A DNA stretch of 43,426 nt from Vulcanimicrobiota bacterium. GTDB taxonomy: Bacteria > Vulcanimicrobiota > Vulcanimicrobiia > Vulcanimicrobiales > Vulcanimicrobiaceae. The notes under the pieces are model-generated. The model saw only the letters and a list, made by a program, of their open reading frames with translations, had not been told where the DNA came from and made no database searches. The stretch lies in the NCBI GenBank assembly GCA_028287565.1, contig JAQBPK010000216.1:1-43426 (forward strand). Reading direction: 5' to 3'. Of the stretch, positions 22,894 through 31,924 are shown piece by piece. Made by a program: the position numbers and the translations under genes. Every line of letters begins with the position of its first letter. Positions within the stretch are counted from its first letter, which is position 1.

Positions 22894-23175
22894 TTAGCGG
22901 CGGTCGCGATCGCCGTGTTGCTTATGGTGCTTGGGGCCGTGGCGCTTCGGGTTATTGCCGTGCCAGCCGTTGTTCGCGAGCCGGTTGTGCCACGCGCCGT
23001 GGCTCCAGTAACCGTTCGCGCCGTACGGGTTCGGAGCTTGGTGGACGTGGTGCCCGCGGTTGGCATGATCGTCCTGATCGGCGCTCGCCGGCGAAGCGGT
23101 CGCGAGCACCGAGGCCGAGCTGGATACTGCGAAGATCAAGGCCGCGAACAACGCGACCGGGATTCGTTTGAGCAT
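22894..23175 (-). CDS. Small histidine-rich exported protein
   Basis: This 93-aa precursor has a signal peptide (KRIPVALFAALIFAVSSSAS, cleavage near ASA-D at about 30-32) and a mature part rich in His, Asn, Gly and Trp: DDHANRGHHVHQAPNP, NGYWSHGAWHNRLANNGW and a basic tail GPKHHKQHGDRDRR. The His content suggests metal binding (Ni, Cu or Zn) in the periplasm or cell surface, which is inference. The ATG at 23175 has GGAG 8 bases upstream; the frame is open further upstream but without a better start. Confidence 0.65.
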   Translation of the reverse strand: MLKRIPVALFAALIFAVSSSASVLATASPASADQDDHANRGHHVHQAPNPYGANGYWSHGAWHNRLANNGWHGNNPKRHGPKHHKQHGDRDRR

Positions 23176-23290
23176 GATGGATCTCCAAATGATGACGTAA
23201 CGCCGGCCCTTTGGCCGACGGACCGGCAACGTCAGCGGCCCGGCTTTCGTTTGCCGAGGGGCAAGCTAGGGTGCGCCGAACCCGGGTGGG

Positions 23291-24625
23291 ATGGCGACCG
23301 ATTCGTTACGGGCTCCGGCGCCGCGCCCGCCGGGCAGCGCCGGGCTTCCGGGCCTTGGCGAAACGCTCGAGTTCACGCGCGATCCGTTCGGGTTCGTTCA
23401 GAAACGACGGGCGCGCTACGGGCGCGTGTTTCGCACGAACCTGCTCGGGCGGATGACCGCGGTGCTGACCGGACCGGAGCAGCTCGAAGCGTTCTACGAC
23501 ACCGGCAACGTCGTGCGTGACGGCGCCAACCCGGCGAACGTGCAGACGCTGTTCGGCGGCGCCGGCGTGATCAACAACCTCGACGGTGCGCCGCATGCGG
23601 CGCGCAAGCTCGCCGTGAGCGCCGCGCTTTCGCGCGATGCGATCGAGTCGTACATGCCGGTGATGACGCGCTTCGTCGACGCGGCGTTCGCGCGCTGGGC
23701 GCAGGCCGGCGAGATCGGTTGGAACGACGAGCTCAAACGTCTCGCGATCGAGACGCTCGGCGCCGTCTTCACCAGCGCGGAACCCGGACCGGATCTGGCG
23801 GCGCTCGTGAAACGGTGCGAGCTGATCGGGTTTGCGTTCACGGCGCTTCCGATCCCTATTCCGGGAACGACGTACAGCAACGGCATCCGCGCAAAGAACG
23901 AATCGCTCGCGTACTACCGCCAAGTCGTGCGCGCGCACCGCGAAGGGTCCTATGACGACGGGCTCGCGCGCCTCCTTGCTGCGCGCGGTCCGGATGGTGC
24001 GGCGCTCTCCGATGCGGAGGCCGCGGGCGAGCTGCACCACCTTTTTCTCGCCGGGTTCATCGTGTTCGCGCAATTCGTCGGCACCATCGTCTACCTCACG
24101 GCACATCCCGGCGTGCGGGAACACCTTGCGCGCGAGACGGCGGCGCTGCCCGCCGCTCCGTCAGCCGGCGAGCTCGCCGCGAGCTCGTATCTCGTGCAGG
24201 TCGTCGATGAGGTGCGCCGCCTGACGCCGATCGTGCCGATCGTGTTCGGGAAAGCGCGGCGCGCTTTTGTGGTCGACGGCTTCGAGATTCCGGCGGGCTG
24301 GGGCGTCGCGGCCGCGGTGTGGTCCAACGACCGCGAGGCGACGACGTATTCCGATCCGGAGAGCTTCGATCCCGACCGCTTCGGGGCGCGCGCGGAGAAT
24401 GCCGCGCACCCGTACGCGTACTCGCCGCAAGGCGCGGGGCCGCCGGACGGCCACAAGTGCCCGGGCTTGGATCTGACCGCGATCTTCATGGCGCTGTTCG
24501 CTGCGCGGCTCGTTCGCGGCTACACGTGGGTGCTGCCGGAGCAGAATCTCACGCCGAACTGGGCGCAGCTCCCGCCGGCGCCGAAAGACGGGCTGCGCGC
24601 CGTGGTTCGACCGCTGCGGAGCTAA
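23291..24625 (+). CDS. Cytochrome P450, unusual active-site helix
   Basis: This 444-aa haem-thiolate protein has the K-helix ExxR at 307-310 (EVRR) and the cysteine ligand Cys390 in PQGAGPPDGHKCPG, a stretched form of the usual FxxGxxxCxG. The I-helix segment at about 251-265 reads LFLAGFIVFAQF and lacks the acid-alcohol (E/D-T) pair that most P450 monooxygenases use to activate O2. This, with the QGxG-x-GHxCPG haem loop, recalls fatty-acid peroxygenases of the CYP152 group, though their Arg-Pro pair is also not seen. No ferredoxin or reductase gene is adjacent, which would fit a peroxide-using enzyme. It is convergent with the cyclase-family gene (4 bp apart). Confidence 0.88.
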   Translation: MATDSLRAPAPRPPGSAGLPGLGETLEFTRDPFGFVQKRRARYGRVFRTNLLGRMTAVLTGPEQLEAFYDTGNVVRDGANPANVQTLFGGAGVINNLDGAPHAARKLAVSAALSRDAIESYMPVMTRFVDAAFARWAQAGEIGWNDELKRLAIETLGAVFTSAEPGPDLAALVKRCELIGFAFTALPIPIPGTTYSNGIRAKNESLAYYRQVVRAHREGSYDDGLARLLAARGPDGAALSDAEAAGELHHLFLAGFIVFAQFVGTIVYLTAHPGVREHLARETAALPAAPSAGELAASSYLVQVVDEVRRLTPIVPIVFGKARRAFVVDGFEIPAGWGVAAAVWSNDREATTYSDPESFDPDRFGARAENAAHPYAYSPQGAGPPDGHKCPGLDLTAIFMALFAARLVRGYTWVLPEQNLTPNWAQLPPAPKDGLRAVVRPLRS

Positions 24626-24629
24626 CGGC

Positions 24630-25619
24630 TCAGACGGTCGCGATCGGCGTAACCGGCGAGCCGACGTGCTTGCGCAAGCGCAGCGGCGGCGCGGTCAAGA
24701 AATAGCGCGTGCGGCCGTTCGCGTGCAGCCAATCCGCGAGCTCGGTGAGATACCACATCTCGCCGAGGTTGATGCCGAGCTTGAAGAGGCACAGCTCGTG
24801 CAGCGGCAAGTACGGCGTTCCATCGCCACCGGGCTTGGGCGGATAGAGCTCCACGGCGACGTTGTCCGCGACGATCGCGGCGATGCCGCTGTCGGCAACC
24901 CATTGCAACAGCTTCGGATCGCTCGAATCAAGGCCCGCGCTGGAGCCGTGCACGACCGCTTTCTCGGGCACGCCTTGCATGTCGGCGATCAGCTGCGTCC
25001 AACCCGTGCGCAGCGTGAGGACGTCGCCCGGTTCGACGACCACGTTTTGCTCGCGCATCACGTCTTGCAGCATCGCGTGGTCGACTGCGATCTTCGCGTC
25101 GCCGAATTTCCGGCGCAAGTCCACCATGATGCCGCGGCCTTGGAGACCGAGCGTCGCCATTCCGTCCACGTCGGGACCCGGATAGCAGCCGTTGTAGTAC
25201 ACGACCTCGGCCTCGCCGTCGCCGTTCGCATCGAACTGCGATCCCACGTGGCCGAGCGCGTCCCATTGCGTCGAGTACTGCGTCCACAGCGTGACGAGGT
25301 CGTCGTTGACCACGCCGGTCGCGCCCGCGCGCTGGCGCGAGAACGGAAAGTCGTTGGCGAGAAACTCCGTCCGCTCGACGATCTTGCGCTCCGGCGGATG
25401 GCGGAACGGGAAGACGACGTTCCCGCCCGGATAGTCGAGCGGCAGGCTCAGACAGAACCGCTGTCCCGTCCGGATCTCCGCGGCGGCGCGAACGACGCGC
25501 TCGGACGTGAGCTCGTTGAGACGGCCGAGGCGGTCGTCCGTACCGTAGTCGCCCCAGTTGGAACCGGGCGGGCGTTGTTTCGTCACGCCCTCGATTCTAC
25601 TGTGCTCGTCATGCGTCAC
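24630..25619 (-). CDS. Cyclase-family metal hydrolase (kynurenine formamidase-like)
   Basis: This protein of up to 329 aa belongs to the cyclase/arylformamidase family (PF04199), metal-dependent hydrolases opening amide or lactone bonds. The N-terminal RPPGSNWGDYGTDDRLGRLN is typical of the subgroup. The metal motif usually written H-x-G-T-H-x-D is degenerate here: TQWDALGHVGSQFD (about 117-130) keeps D and H. Further conserved segments are GRGIMVDLRR and GDVLTLRTGW. Start uncertain: GTG at 25619 or GTG at 25586. Substrate unknown; it closes a minus-strand run of genes beginning at 28939. Confidence 0.85.
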   Translation of the reverse strand: MTHDEHSRIEGVTKQRPPGSNWGDYGTDDRLGRLNELTSERVVRAAAEIRTGQRFCLSLPLDYPGGNVVFPFRHPPERKIVERTEFLANDFPFSRQRAGATGVVNDDLVTLWTQYSTQWDALGHVGSQFDANGDGEAEVVYYNGCYPGPDVDGMATLGLQGRGIMVDLRRKFGDAKIAVDHAMLQDVMREQNVVVEPGDVLTLRTGWTQLIADMQGVPEKAVVHGSSAGLDSSDPKLLQWVADSGIAAIVADNVAVELYPPKPGGDGTPYLPLHELCLFKLGINLGEMWYLTELADWLHANGRTRYFLTAPPLRLRKHVGSPVTPIATV

Positions 25620-25670
25620 CCCGCCGGCGAGAGCGCCGGCGCGGTGCGTGCATGGCCTGCGTGCGGGCGC

Positions 25671-25808
25671 CTAGGCGGCGATTTGTTGAAGCGCGGCTGC
25701 GGGCTCAGCGGCGTGTTGCGCCGTGTGCGTGCTCACCGGGGCAATGAGCCATACGACCACAAGGCCTGCGAAAGCCGTGAATGCCGCGATCACCTCGACG
25801 TGTGCCAT
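25671..25808 (-). CDS. Possible 45-aa single-pass membrane peptide
   Basis: A short frame encodes a hydrophobic helix (VIAAFTAFAGLVVVWLIAP, about 6-24) with an Ala-rich tail. AGAGG lies 12 bases before the ATG, further than ideal. It sits in an otherwise gene-free 295-bp gap between two minus-strand genes and could be co-transcribed with them. I recognise no family and rate it as plausible only. Confidence 0.4.
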   Translation of the reverse strand: MAHVEVIAAFTAFAGLVVVWLIAPVSTHTAQHAAEPAAALQQIAA

Positions 25809-25914
25809 GCCGTCAGCATACCTCTGGCCGTACCTGGGGTCATTGGCGATTCGTCGAACCTTGGCGGACCGCGGTGGGCCCAGTGTCGCAAGCCGCCGTG
25901 GCGATTTCGGCTTC

Positions 25915-26508
25915 TCAGCGGCCGTGCAAGCCGCCGATCTGCGGCACGTAGCCTGCGGCGATCGCATCGACGGACGCCGGCGGCGTGAGCACGTGCGCGT
26001 CGCCGCGCGCCGGGCGCGTGCGCTCGTCGACGTAACCGGATTCCGCTGTCCACCGCCGCAGGCGGTCCGACAAGACGACGTGCGCCGCGCCGTCGATGTC
26101 GACGAACGCGCCGGCGGGGACGTCGCGCCATGCCATCGCGCGCAGCCGCTTGCGGCGTCCGTCGAGCCGTTCGCCGTGCAGGCGCGCGTCGATCGCGTCG
26201 GCGCCTGTCGCGCCGAGCGCGGCACGGTACCGCAGATAGTCGGCACGGCGGCACAGCGCGCACGGCCGGTGTCCCGCGGCCAGCGCCACCGCCTCATCGT
26301 GGAAGAACAGCGCCGTCCACCGCCCGGGCGCCCACTTCGGCGCAACCCAGCCCTTGAACTCGAGCGCGCAAATGATCCAGCGCTTGCCGTTCCACGGACG
26401 AACGACGTCGTGCTCGCGGTGCAGGCAGCCGCGATTCCCCATCCAGCGGCCGCGCAGTGCGGACGCGACGATCTCGCCGTACGGCGTGACGCGATTGCGC
26501 TCGGGCAT
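25915..26508 (-). CDS. Conserved protein with Cys/His (zinc-like) motifs, unknown function
   Basis: This 197-aa soluble protein opens MPERNRVTPYGEIVASALRG, then MGNRGCLHREHD, APGRWTALFFHDEAVALAAG and GHRPCALCRRADYLRYR. The CLHxxH and CxxC groups look like one zinc site. I have the impression of a widespread uncharacterised family with the same opening, but can give no function. Start chosen at the ATG where this conserved pattern begins; the frame is open upstream into the end of the large membrane protein gene, with 25 bp between that gene's stop and this start. Confidence 0.7.
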   Translation of the reverse strand: MPERNRVTPYGEIVASALRGRWMGNRGCLHREHDVVRPWNGKRWIICALEFKGWVAPKWAPGRWTALFFHDEAVALAAGHRPCALCRRADYLRYRAALGATGADAIDARLHGERLDGRRKRLRAMAWRDVPAGAFVDIDGAAHVVLSDRLRRWTAESGYVDERTRPARGDAHVLTPPASVDAIAAGYVPQIGGLHGR

Positions 26509-26533
26509 CGCAGCCGCTACGCGACTCCGCGCT

Positions 26534-28939
26534 TCACGGCACTTGCCGAACCGGCCGCGACGCTTGCTGTCGCAAAGACGGCCGCGGCGAAAGCGCATCC
26601 GGCGCCGGCGTGACGCGGCCCAGCACGGCGTAGAAGAGCGCCGTCGCAATCACGATCTCAACCGCGCTCGCGACGCTGTCCGAACGCAGAAACCACGCGG
26701 GCAGCGAGCACGCGATCGCCCAGATGCCGACGCGAAGCCCCTTGCGCAGCCCCGGTTCGCCCGCGAGCTCGTCGTTGCACGCGGCGAACGCGAACGCCGG
26801 CATGACGAGCGACGCCACGATGACCGCGACGAAGCCCGCGGCCTCGAGCACGATGAACGGCGTGTGCAGCTCGCGCAAGTGCCGCATCTCCGACGGCAGC
26901 AGCAGCAGCACTTCGATGGCCACGAACGCGAGCGCGAGCGGCAGCGCGGCGAAGCCGCGTTCGCGCGGCGTCGTGACGACGTCCCCGTCGTCGCGCGCCG
27001 GCGCAGCCGCGCTATCGCGCCGGCGTATCAGCCCGTACGTCGACCAGGCGAGAATGAAGCCGACCGGCACGAGAACCACCACGCCGGCGAGCACCGCATA
27101 GCAGCACATCACGAGGCGCGCGAACTGCGAACGTTCCAATCCCATCGCAGCCGGATCGGGACGGACGCCCGCGAGGAGCAACAGGCCGAACGCGAGCGGG
27201 CACAACGGCGCCAGCGAGCGCAGGAATTCTGCGGTGAGCGGCAGCGGTGATAGCGGATCGGCGAACGCCGTGCCGGCGTGCTCGGGGATCGTTGCCCAGA
27301 CGCCGAACGGCACGAGCGACACCGGGACCGCGACCGCTATCGCGAACGCGACGGTGGCGAGCGTGAACGCGCGGCGCGCACCGCCGCGGCCGGGGATCGT
27401 CCACCAGTCGAGCGCGAGCAGCATCGCGACGACGCCCGCGGCGAGCGCGCTGCCGACGAGCGCGGGATAGACGACGGGCATACGGGCGACGTCGCCGGCG
27501 ACATATCCCGCGGCGACGATCGCGACGAATCCGAGCGCCGCAACGCGAACCGCGTCCGCGGCATCGGACACGAGCATTCCGGCGACCGAATGCGCGCGCG
27601 CCGCGAGGTGCGCGAGGCTCGAGGCCAGGACCGCCAGGACCAGTCCGATGAGCGCCGGCGCGAACAACAGGTTGACCAGCGCCGGCGGCAGCGCGCGCAG
27701 CGCGGGTACGATCATGACGATCTCGCCGTCAACGTCGGGCTGCGCCGAGATGCACGCGTCGAACACGTCCGCGGCGACCGCAACGGCGATCAGCCGGCGC
27801 GCGACGGTCGCGAAGCGCGCGTTCCGCCCGCGCGAGAGCACGAGGTACGCGAACATCGGCACGGCGAGCACGAAGCCGTGGAAGAACGCGAGAAAGCGCG
27901 CCGCGACGTGCGGCGCGAACGCGAACACCGGCAGGTTCAGCGCGCGCCGAAGCGCGTTCAGCGAGGAGAACGGCGCGAACGCGAGCGACACCGCGACGTG
28001 CGTGCGGGCGTCCGAGAACGGCCGCTGCCACACATATGCCGCGTCTTCCGCTCGCAGCGGGGCCGGGTCGCGCGCGACGACACGATAGTCGTCCACGTGC
28101 AGGCGCAGCACGTCGTACGACCACGGCCGCGCGTCCGCTCGCCGATCCGCGCCGCCGCTGCCCGCAACGCGGATTTTCGGTCCCGTGAAGGCGTTTGCGA
28201 TCTCGACGTCGCCGGCGAACGCCGGCAGATCGTCGAGCCCCAGCGGCTGGTATCCGGAATCGGCGTAGACCGTGACCGTGTCGCCGGCGGCGTAGAACCG
28301 CGGGCGCGCGCCGGTGAAGAACCCGGCGATCGGGTCACGGTTGAACCGCGGCATGCCGAACACGTCGTCGACGAACGCGGGAAGCTCGATCCGGCCGGCC
28401 CGCAGCGCGACGACAGCCGGATCGCGGCGCGGGAGCTGCACGGCGAACGCCGCGGCGGCCTCGCGCTGCCGAACGTCCAGCGCCAGCGAACGGCCGTTTC
28501 GGGATTGCGGCGAAGCCGGATCCGCGCGCTCTCCCATCGTCCCGTGACGGTGTGCGGCGGCAGCGGGCGCCGGCGGGTTGTCGACGCGGACCTCCGCGGT
28601 ATGCGCCCGTCGCGAAGCGGCGTACCACAGCGTCGTGCGAGCGACGACCACGTTGCGGCCGTCGTCGAGCGAGGTGCTCTCGAAGCGCACGTCACGCCCG
28701 TTCCACGGAACGTACGCCGACGCGGCGCGGCGTCCGTTGACGCTCAGCTCGATCAAGGAAAACGGAGCGGCCTCGACGACGAACGTCGCGGCATCCTGAT
28801 GCGCGGCCGGTTTGACGATCCCGCCCGCGAGATGCAGGCGCGCGTAGCCGGGATCGCGCCATGAGGCGAGGACGAAAATCACTGCGCCCGCTAGCAGCGC
28901 GATGACAGCGATGCGTGTTCCTGCGGACGGTGCCGCCAC
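26534..28939 (-). CDS. 801-aa polytopic membrane protein with extracytoplasmic N-terminal region, unknown function
   Basis: One N-terminal membrane helix (IAVIALLAGAVIFVLASW, about 10-27) is followed by roughly 300 residues of soluble, beta-rich sequence (for example IELSVNGRRAASAYVPWNGR and GYQPLGLDDLPAFAGDVEIA). Then come about ten hydrophobic segments from about 330 to 760 and a short basic tail. The layout suggests an exported sensor or carbohydrate-binding-like domain joined to a membrane bundle. I recognise no family or catalytic motif. It starts with a GTG with a weak ribosome site and heads a minus-strand run that continues to 24630. Confidence 0.75.
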   Translation of the reverse strand: MAAPSAGTRIAVIALLAGAVIFVLASWRDPGYARLHLAGGIVKPAAHQDAATFVVEAAPFSLIELSVNGRRAASAYVPWNGRDVRFESTSLDDGRNVVVARTTLWYAASRRAHTAEVRVDNPPAPAAAAHRHGTMGERADPASPQSRNGRSLALDVRQREAAAAFAVQLPRRDPAVVALRAGRIELPAFVDDVFGMPRFNRDPIAGFFTGARPRFYAAGDTVTVYADSGYQPLGLDDLPAFAGDVEIANAFTGPKIRVAGSGGADRRADARPWSYDVLRLHVDDYRVVARDPAPLRAEDAAYVWQRPFSDARTHVAVSLAFAPFSSLNALRRALNLPVFAFAPHVAARFLAFFHGFVLAVPMFAYLVLSRGRNARFATVARRLIAVAVAADVFDACISAQPDVDGEIVMIVPALRALPPALVNLLFAPALIGLVLAVLASSLAHLAARAHSVAGMLVSDAADAVRVAALGFVAIVAAGYVAGDVARMPVVYPALVGSALAAGVVAMLLALDWWTIPGRGGARRAFTLATVAFAIAVAVPVSLVPFGVWATIPEHAGTAFADPLSPLPLTAEFLRSLAPLCPLAFGLLLLAGVRPDPAAMGLERSQFARLVMCCYAVLAGVVVLVPVGFILAWSTYGLIRRRDSAAAPARDDGDVVTTPRERGFAALPLALAFVAIEVLLLLPSEMRHLRELHTPFIVLEAAGFVAVIVASLVMPAFAFAACNDELAGEPGLRKGLRVGIWAIACSLPAWFLRSDSVASAVEIVIATALFYAVLGRVTPAPDALSPRPSLRQQASRPVRQVP

Positions 28940-29180
28940 TTAAGGACCGATCAGCAGTACCATGCCGAAGCGGCCTTCACTCCCTGGGCCGCAAGCCCTG
29001 CGTATGGCCGTTTTGTGCGGGGGTCGAGCAGGTGCAACGTTGCGGCTTCGCACACTTCTGGAAGCCATTTCCCCCGGCGCGTGGAACCACGCCCACCCCC
29101 GCCCCGACCGCAACGCCCTTCTGAATGAAAGAAACGACGGCCGAGATCGCACACCGCACGCACCGACTTCTCCGGCACCG
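28940..29180. other. Intergenic region between divergent genes
   Basis: These 241 bp separate the 801-aa membrane protein gene (minus) and the GH-like lipoprotein gene (plus), so promoters for both should lie here. I see no clear -10/-35 pair, riboswitch fold or repeat. Confidence 0.5.
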
Positions 29181-30068
29181 ATGAGGCGCTCAGACGCGCT
29201 CGCCGGGCTCGCGCTGGTTCCGCTCGCCGCGCTGTCGGCGTGTGCGCCCACCTCGAGCTCCAGCGTGACGGCCAACGGCTCGTCGCTTTTTCCCACCGCG
29301 TTCGGCAGCCAGATCTATCCGTCGGACGATCTCGCAAAGACCATGCCGCTCCTCGCAGCCTGCGGCAGCAAGCTCGTTCGCATCAACGTCAACAACGGCG
29401 ATTTTAAATATTTCGACGCGCTGTTCGCCGCGGCGACGAAGTACGGCATGCGGGTGATCGCGATCTCGGAGTATGCCGACCAACCGGTCGATCTGAACGC
29501 CTATGTGGCGGACGCGGTAGCGTTTCAGAAGCGGTATGCGGCGCTCAATCCGATCTGGGAGCTGTGGAACGAGCCGAACCTCGAGCACTATTGGGGCGCG
29601 AAGCCCGACCTCGACGCCTATGCGAAGCTCGCGATCGCCACGGCTTCCGCGCTGCGCGGAGCAGGTGCGCGCGAGATCCTCTCGGGCGGCACGAGCGGCA
29701 TCGACTTGAACTGGATTTACGGCTTGCGCATTCGCGGCGTGTTCGACGCCGTCACGGGCTGCGCGGTCCATTTCTACAAGAAGCCCAACCTGAACGAATA
29801 TCTGCAAGCCGGGAGCTTGCTGCCGCGCGGCGTCCCGATCTACACCACCGAAGCGTGCCTCTCCGATTGGGACGGCCCGGCCCCGTTCTTTCGCGACCTC
29901 TGGAACATCCATCGCTACTTGGGGCTGCCGGCGATGGTGTGGTGCGAGTTCCGCGACGGCACCGCCGGAACGATGCCGCCGTACACCAACCCGCAGGGGC
30001 TCGTGACCGTGGGCTATGACCCCAAAGCGACGTACGTCGTCGCGCAGCAAGTGGTGACCGGCACCTGA
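29181..30068 (+). CDS. GH39/GH5-like (clan A) glycoside hydrolase, probable lipoprotein
   Basis: This 295-aa exported protein has a signal sequence ending in a lipobox-like LSAC with Cys21. The TIM-barrel features are intact: KLVRINVNNGD (64-74), the acid/base Glu131 in WELWNEPN and a second Glu224 in PIYTTEACLSD at the position expected of the nucleophile. The sequence resembles clan A enzymes that cut beta-linked sugars. Its short length fits a single barrel without carbohydrate-binding modules. The ATG at 29181 was chosen because the signal peptide starts there; the frame is open further upstream. Its TGA abuts the stop of the convergent reductase gene with no spacer. Exact substrate unknown. 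Confidence 0.8.
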   Translation: MRRSDALAGLALVPLAALSACAPTSSSSVTANGSSLFPTAFGSQIYPSDDLAKTMPLLAACGSKLVRINVNNGDFKYFDALFAAATKYGMRVIAISEYADQPVDLNAYVADAVAFQKRYAALNPIWELWNEPNLEHYWGAKPDLDAYAKLAIATASALRGAGAREILSGGTSGIDLNWIYGLRIRGVFDAVTGCAVHFYKKPNLNEYLQAGSLLPRGVPIYTTEACLSDWDGPAPFFRDLWNIHRYLGLPAMVWCEFRDGTAGTMPPYTNPQGLVTVGYDPKATYVVAQQVVTGT

Positions 30069-31064
30069 TCAGAGCCCGCTCGGCGCGTTCGCGACCAGCG
30101 AGTCGTTGAGGAAGCTCGCGCACGCGTAGACCGAGTCGATGTGCGGCGTCGGCGTGCCGGTGAGCCGGCCGAGCTCGACGACGGCGCCGACGAGCGCCTC
30201 GATCTCGAGCGGCCGGCCTGCCTCGACGTCCTGCAGCATCGACGTCTTGTGCTCGCCAACGGCTTCGGCGCCCGCGATGCGCTTCTCGATGGTGTGCCGG
30301 AACGTGATGCCGAGCTTCTCGCCGATCTGCTGCGCTTCGGCCATCATCGCGGCGGCGAGCTCGCGCGTCTTCGGGTTGCGGCAGATTCCGGCGAGCGTGC
30401 CGCGCGTCAGCGCGCTGATCGGGTTGAACGACAGGTTGCCCCACAGCTTCAGCCAGATCTCCGCGCGGATGTCGTCGAGCACGAACGACTTGAACCCCGC
30501 CCGCACGAGCGTTTGCGACAGCGCTTCGACGCGCTCGCTGTGCGAGCCGTCGAGCTCGCCCACCGAGAACCGGTTGCCTTCGACCACATGCACGACGCCC
30601 GGCGCCGTCACCTCGCCCGCCGGATACACGATGCAGCCCACGATGCGCTCGCGCTCGATGTTGCGGTCGATGGAGCCGTCGGGATCGACCGCGGCAATGG
30701 TGCGGCCTTCGTACGGGCCGCCGCTGCGGTAGAAGTACCACCACGGCACGCCGTTCTGCACCGTCATCACCATCGTGCTCGGTCCGAACAGCTGCCGCAA
30801 ATCGGGCAGGATCGACGGAATGTAATGCGCCTTGACGGCGAGGATCACGAGATCTTGCTCGCCGGGCTCGGCGAAGCTGTCGGTGACCGCGACGTTGCGC
30901 GCGACCTGCGTCTCGCCGTCGCGCTCCACGCGCAAGCCGTCGGTGCGGATCGCGTCCGCGTGCCGGCGGTTCTTTTCGATGAAGGTCACGGTTTCGCCGG
31001 CTTGGGCAAGGCCGGCTCCGAGCATGCCGCCGATGGCGCCGGCGCCCACGATGCAGATGCGCAC
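30069..31064 (-). CDS. 2-dehydropantoate 2-reductase family protein (ApbA/PanE-like)
   Basis: This 331-aa NADPH-dependent reductase of the ketopantoate reductase family has the dinucleotide loop VGAGAIGGMLGAG directly after the start, the conserved Lys in LAVKAHY, VQNGVPWWYF, and the C-terminal domain segment WLKLWGNLSFNPISAL with the active Lys/Asn. Its length and the extra PWWYF region resemble the group of paralogues used in degradation rather than strict panE, so a role in pantothenate synthesis is not certain. The start is a GTG at 31064 next to the Rossmann strand; 8 bp separate it from the stop of the FAH-family gene upstream, making a two-gene operon of likely shared pathway. Confidence 0.88.
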   Translation of the reverse strand: MRICIVGAGAIGGMLGAGLAQAGETVTFIEKNRRHADAIRTDGLRVERDGETQVARNVAVTDSFAEPGEQDLVILAVKAHYIPSILPDLRQLFGPSTMVMTVQNGVPWWYFYRSGGPYEGRTIAAVDPDGSIDRNIERERIVGCIVYPAGEVTAPGVVHVVEGNRFSVGELDGSHSERVEALSQTLVRAGFKSFVLDDIRAEIWLKLWGNLSFNPISALTRGTLAGICRNPKTRELAAAMMAEAQQIGEKLGITFRHTIEKRIAGAEAVGEHKTSMLQDVEAGRPLEIEALVGAVVELGRLTGTPTPHIDSVYACASFLNDSLVANAPSGL

Positions 31065-31072
31065 GCCGGCCG

Positions 31073-31858
31073 CTACTCGAAACGGTTCCGCAGCGTGCCG
31101 ATGCCGTCGATCGCGATCTCGATCGTGCTGCCGGGCTTCATCTTGCCCGCCCCGATCGACGTCCCGCACGCGATGACGTCGCCGGGCATCAGCGTCATGT
31201 CGCGCGAGAGCGCGCTCACCAGGCGCGCCGGTTTCATCAGCATGTCGCTCGCCGGATAGTTCTGGCGCTCCTCACCGTCGAGTACGGCCCGGATCGTGAG
31301 CGTGTCGGGATCGAGCCCGGTCGTGACGACGGGCCCGAAGACGCCGAACGTGTCGAAGCTCTTGGCGCGCGTCCACTGCGCGAACGACGGGTCGGCGTTG
31401 AGCAGATCGAACGCGGTGACGTCGTTGACGCAGGTGTAGCCGAAGATGTAGCCGTTCGCCTGCGTTTCGTCGACGCCGGTGCAGCGCTTGCCGATGACGA
31501 TGCCGAGCTCGCCCTCGAAGATTACCCGCCCATCGTAGAAGGCCGGCTTGCGGATCGTCTCACCGCTCGCGATGAACGCACTGCTGGCTTTGATGAGAAA
31601 GAGCGGAGTGTCCGGGATGGCGAGTCCCATCTTCTGGCCCATCGCGCCGAAGTTGTTCCAGAGACAGATCATCTTGGTGGGCTCGGTGGGCGGCAGCAGC
31701 GTGACGTCGCCGAGCGCGAACGTCTCACCGGCCGGTGCGGGCGCACCGAACATGTCGCCTTCGAAGCGCGTGACGACGTCGCCGTCGAGCGTGCCGAACG
31801 CGGCTTCGCCGCCGTGCTCGAAACGAAGCCAGTGCTTCGTGCCAACCTGCAAATTCAC
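31073..31858 (-). CDS. Fumarylacetoacetate hydrolase (FAH) family protein
   Basis: This 261-aa cytoplasmic enzyme of the FAH family comprises Mg/Mn-dependent hydrolases, decarboxylases or isomerases of 2-oxo acids. Metal ligands are seen in VIFEGELGIVIGKR (E-x-E) and VNDVTAFD. The C-terminal MTLMPGDVIACGTSIGAG is the usual family ending with a loop over the active site. Its partner gene is a ketopantoate-reductase-like enzyme 8 bp downstream, so both probably handle a branched or aromatic 2-oxo acid. No regulator is seen nearby. Confidence 0.92.
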   Translation of the reverse strand: MNLQVGTKHWLRFEHGGEAAFGTLDGDVVTRFEGDMFGAPAPAGETFALGDVTLLPPTEPTKMICLWNNFGAMGQKMGLAIPDTPLFLIKASSAFIASGETIRKPAFYDGRVIFEGELGIVIGKRCTGVDETQANGYIFGYTCVNDVTAFDLLNADPSFAQWTRAKSFDTFGVFGPVVTTGLDPDTLTIRAVLDGEERQNYPASDMLMKPARLVSALSRDMTLMPGDVIACGTSIGAGKMKPGSTIEIAIDGIGTLRNRFE

Positions 31859-31924
31859 AGATACCGCCTCCCGCGATGTGTTGAAGGCGGAGCTTCGTAC
31901 GGCTGCGGACGGTTCCTTGCGATG

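Noticed and set aside
29181-30068. Pairing of the GH-like lipoprotein with the pseudo-hydrolase at 4469
   Set aside because: They share only clan A barrel features; catalytic motifs and lengths differ, so they are not close paralogues.
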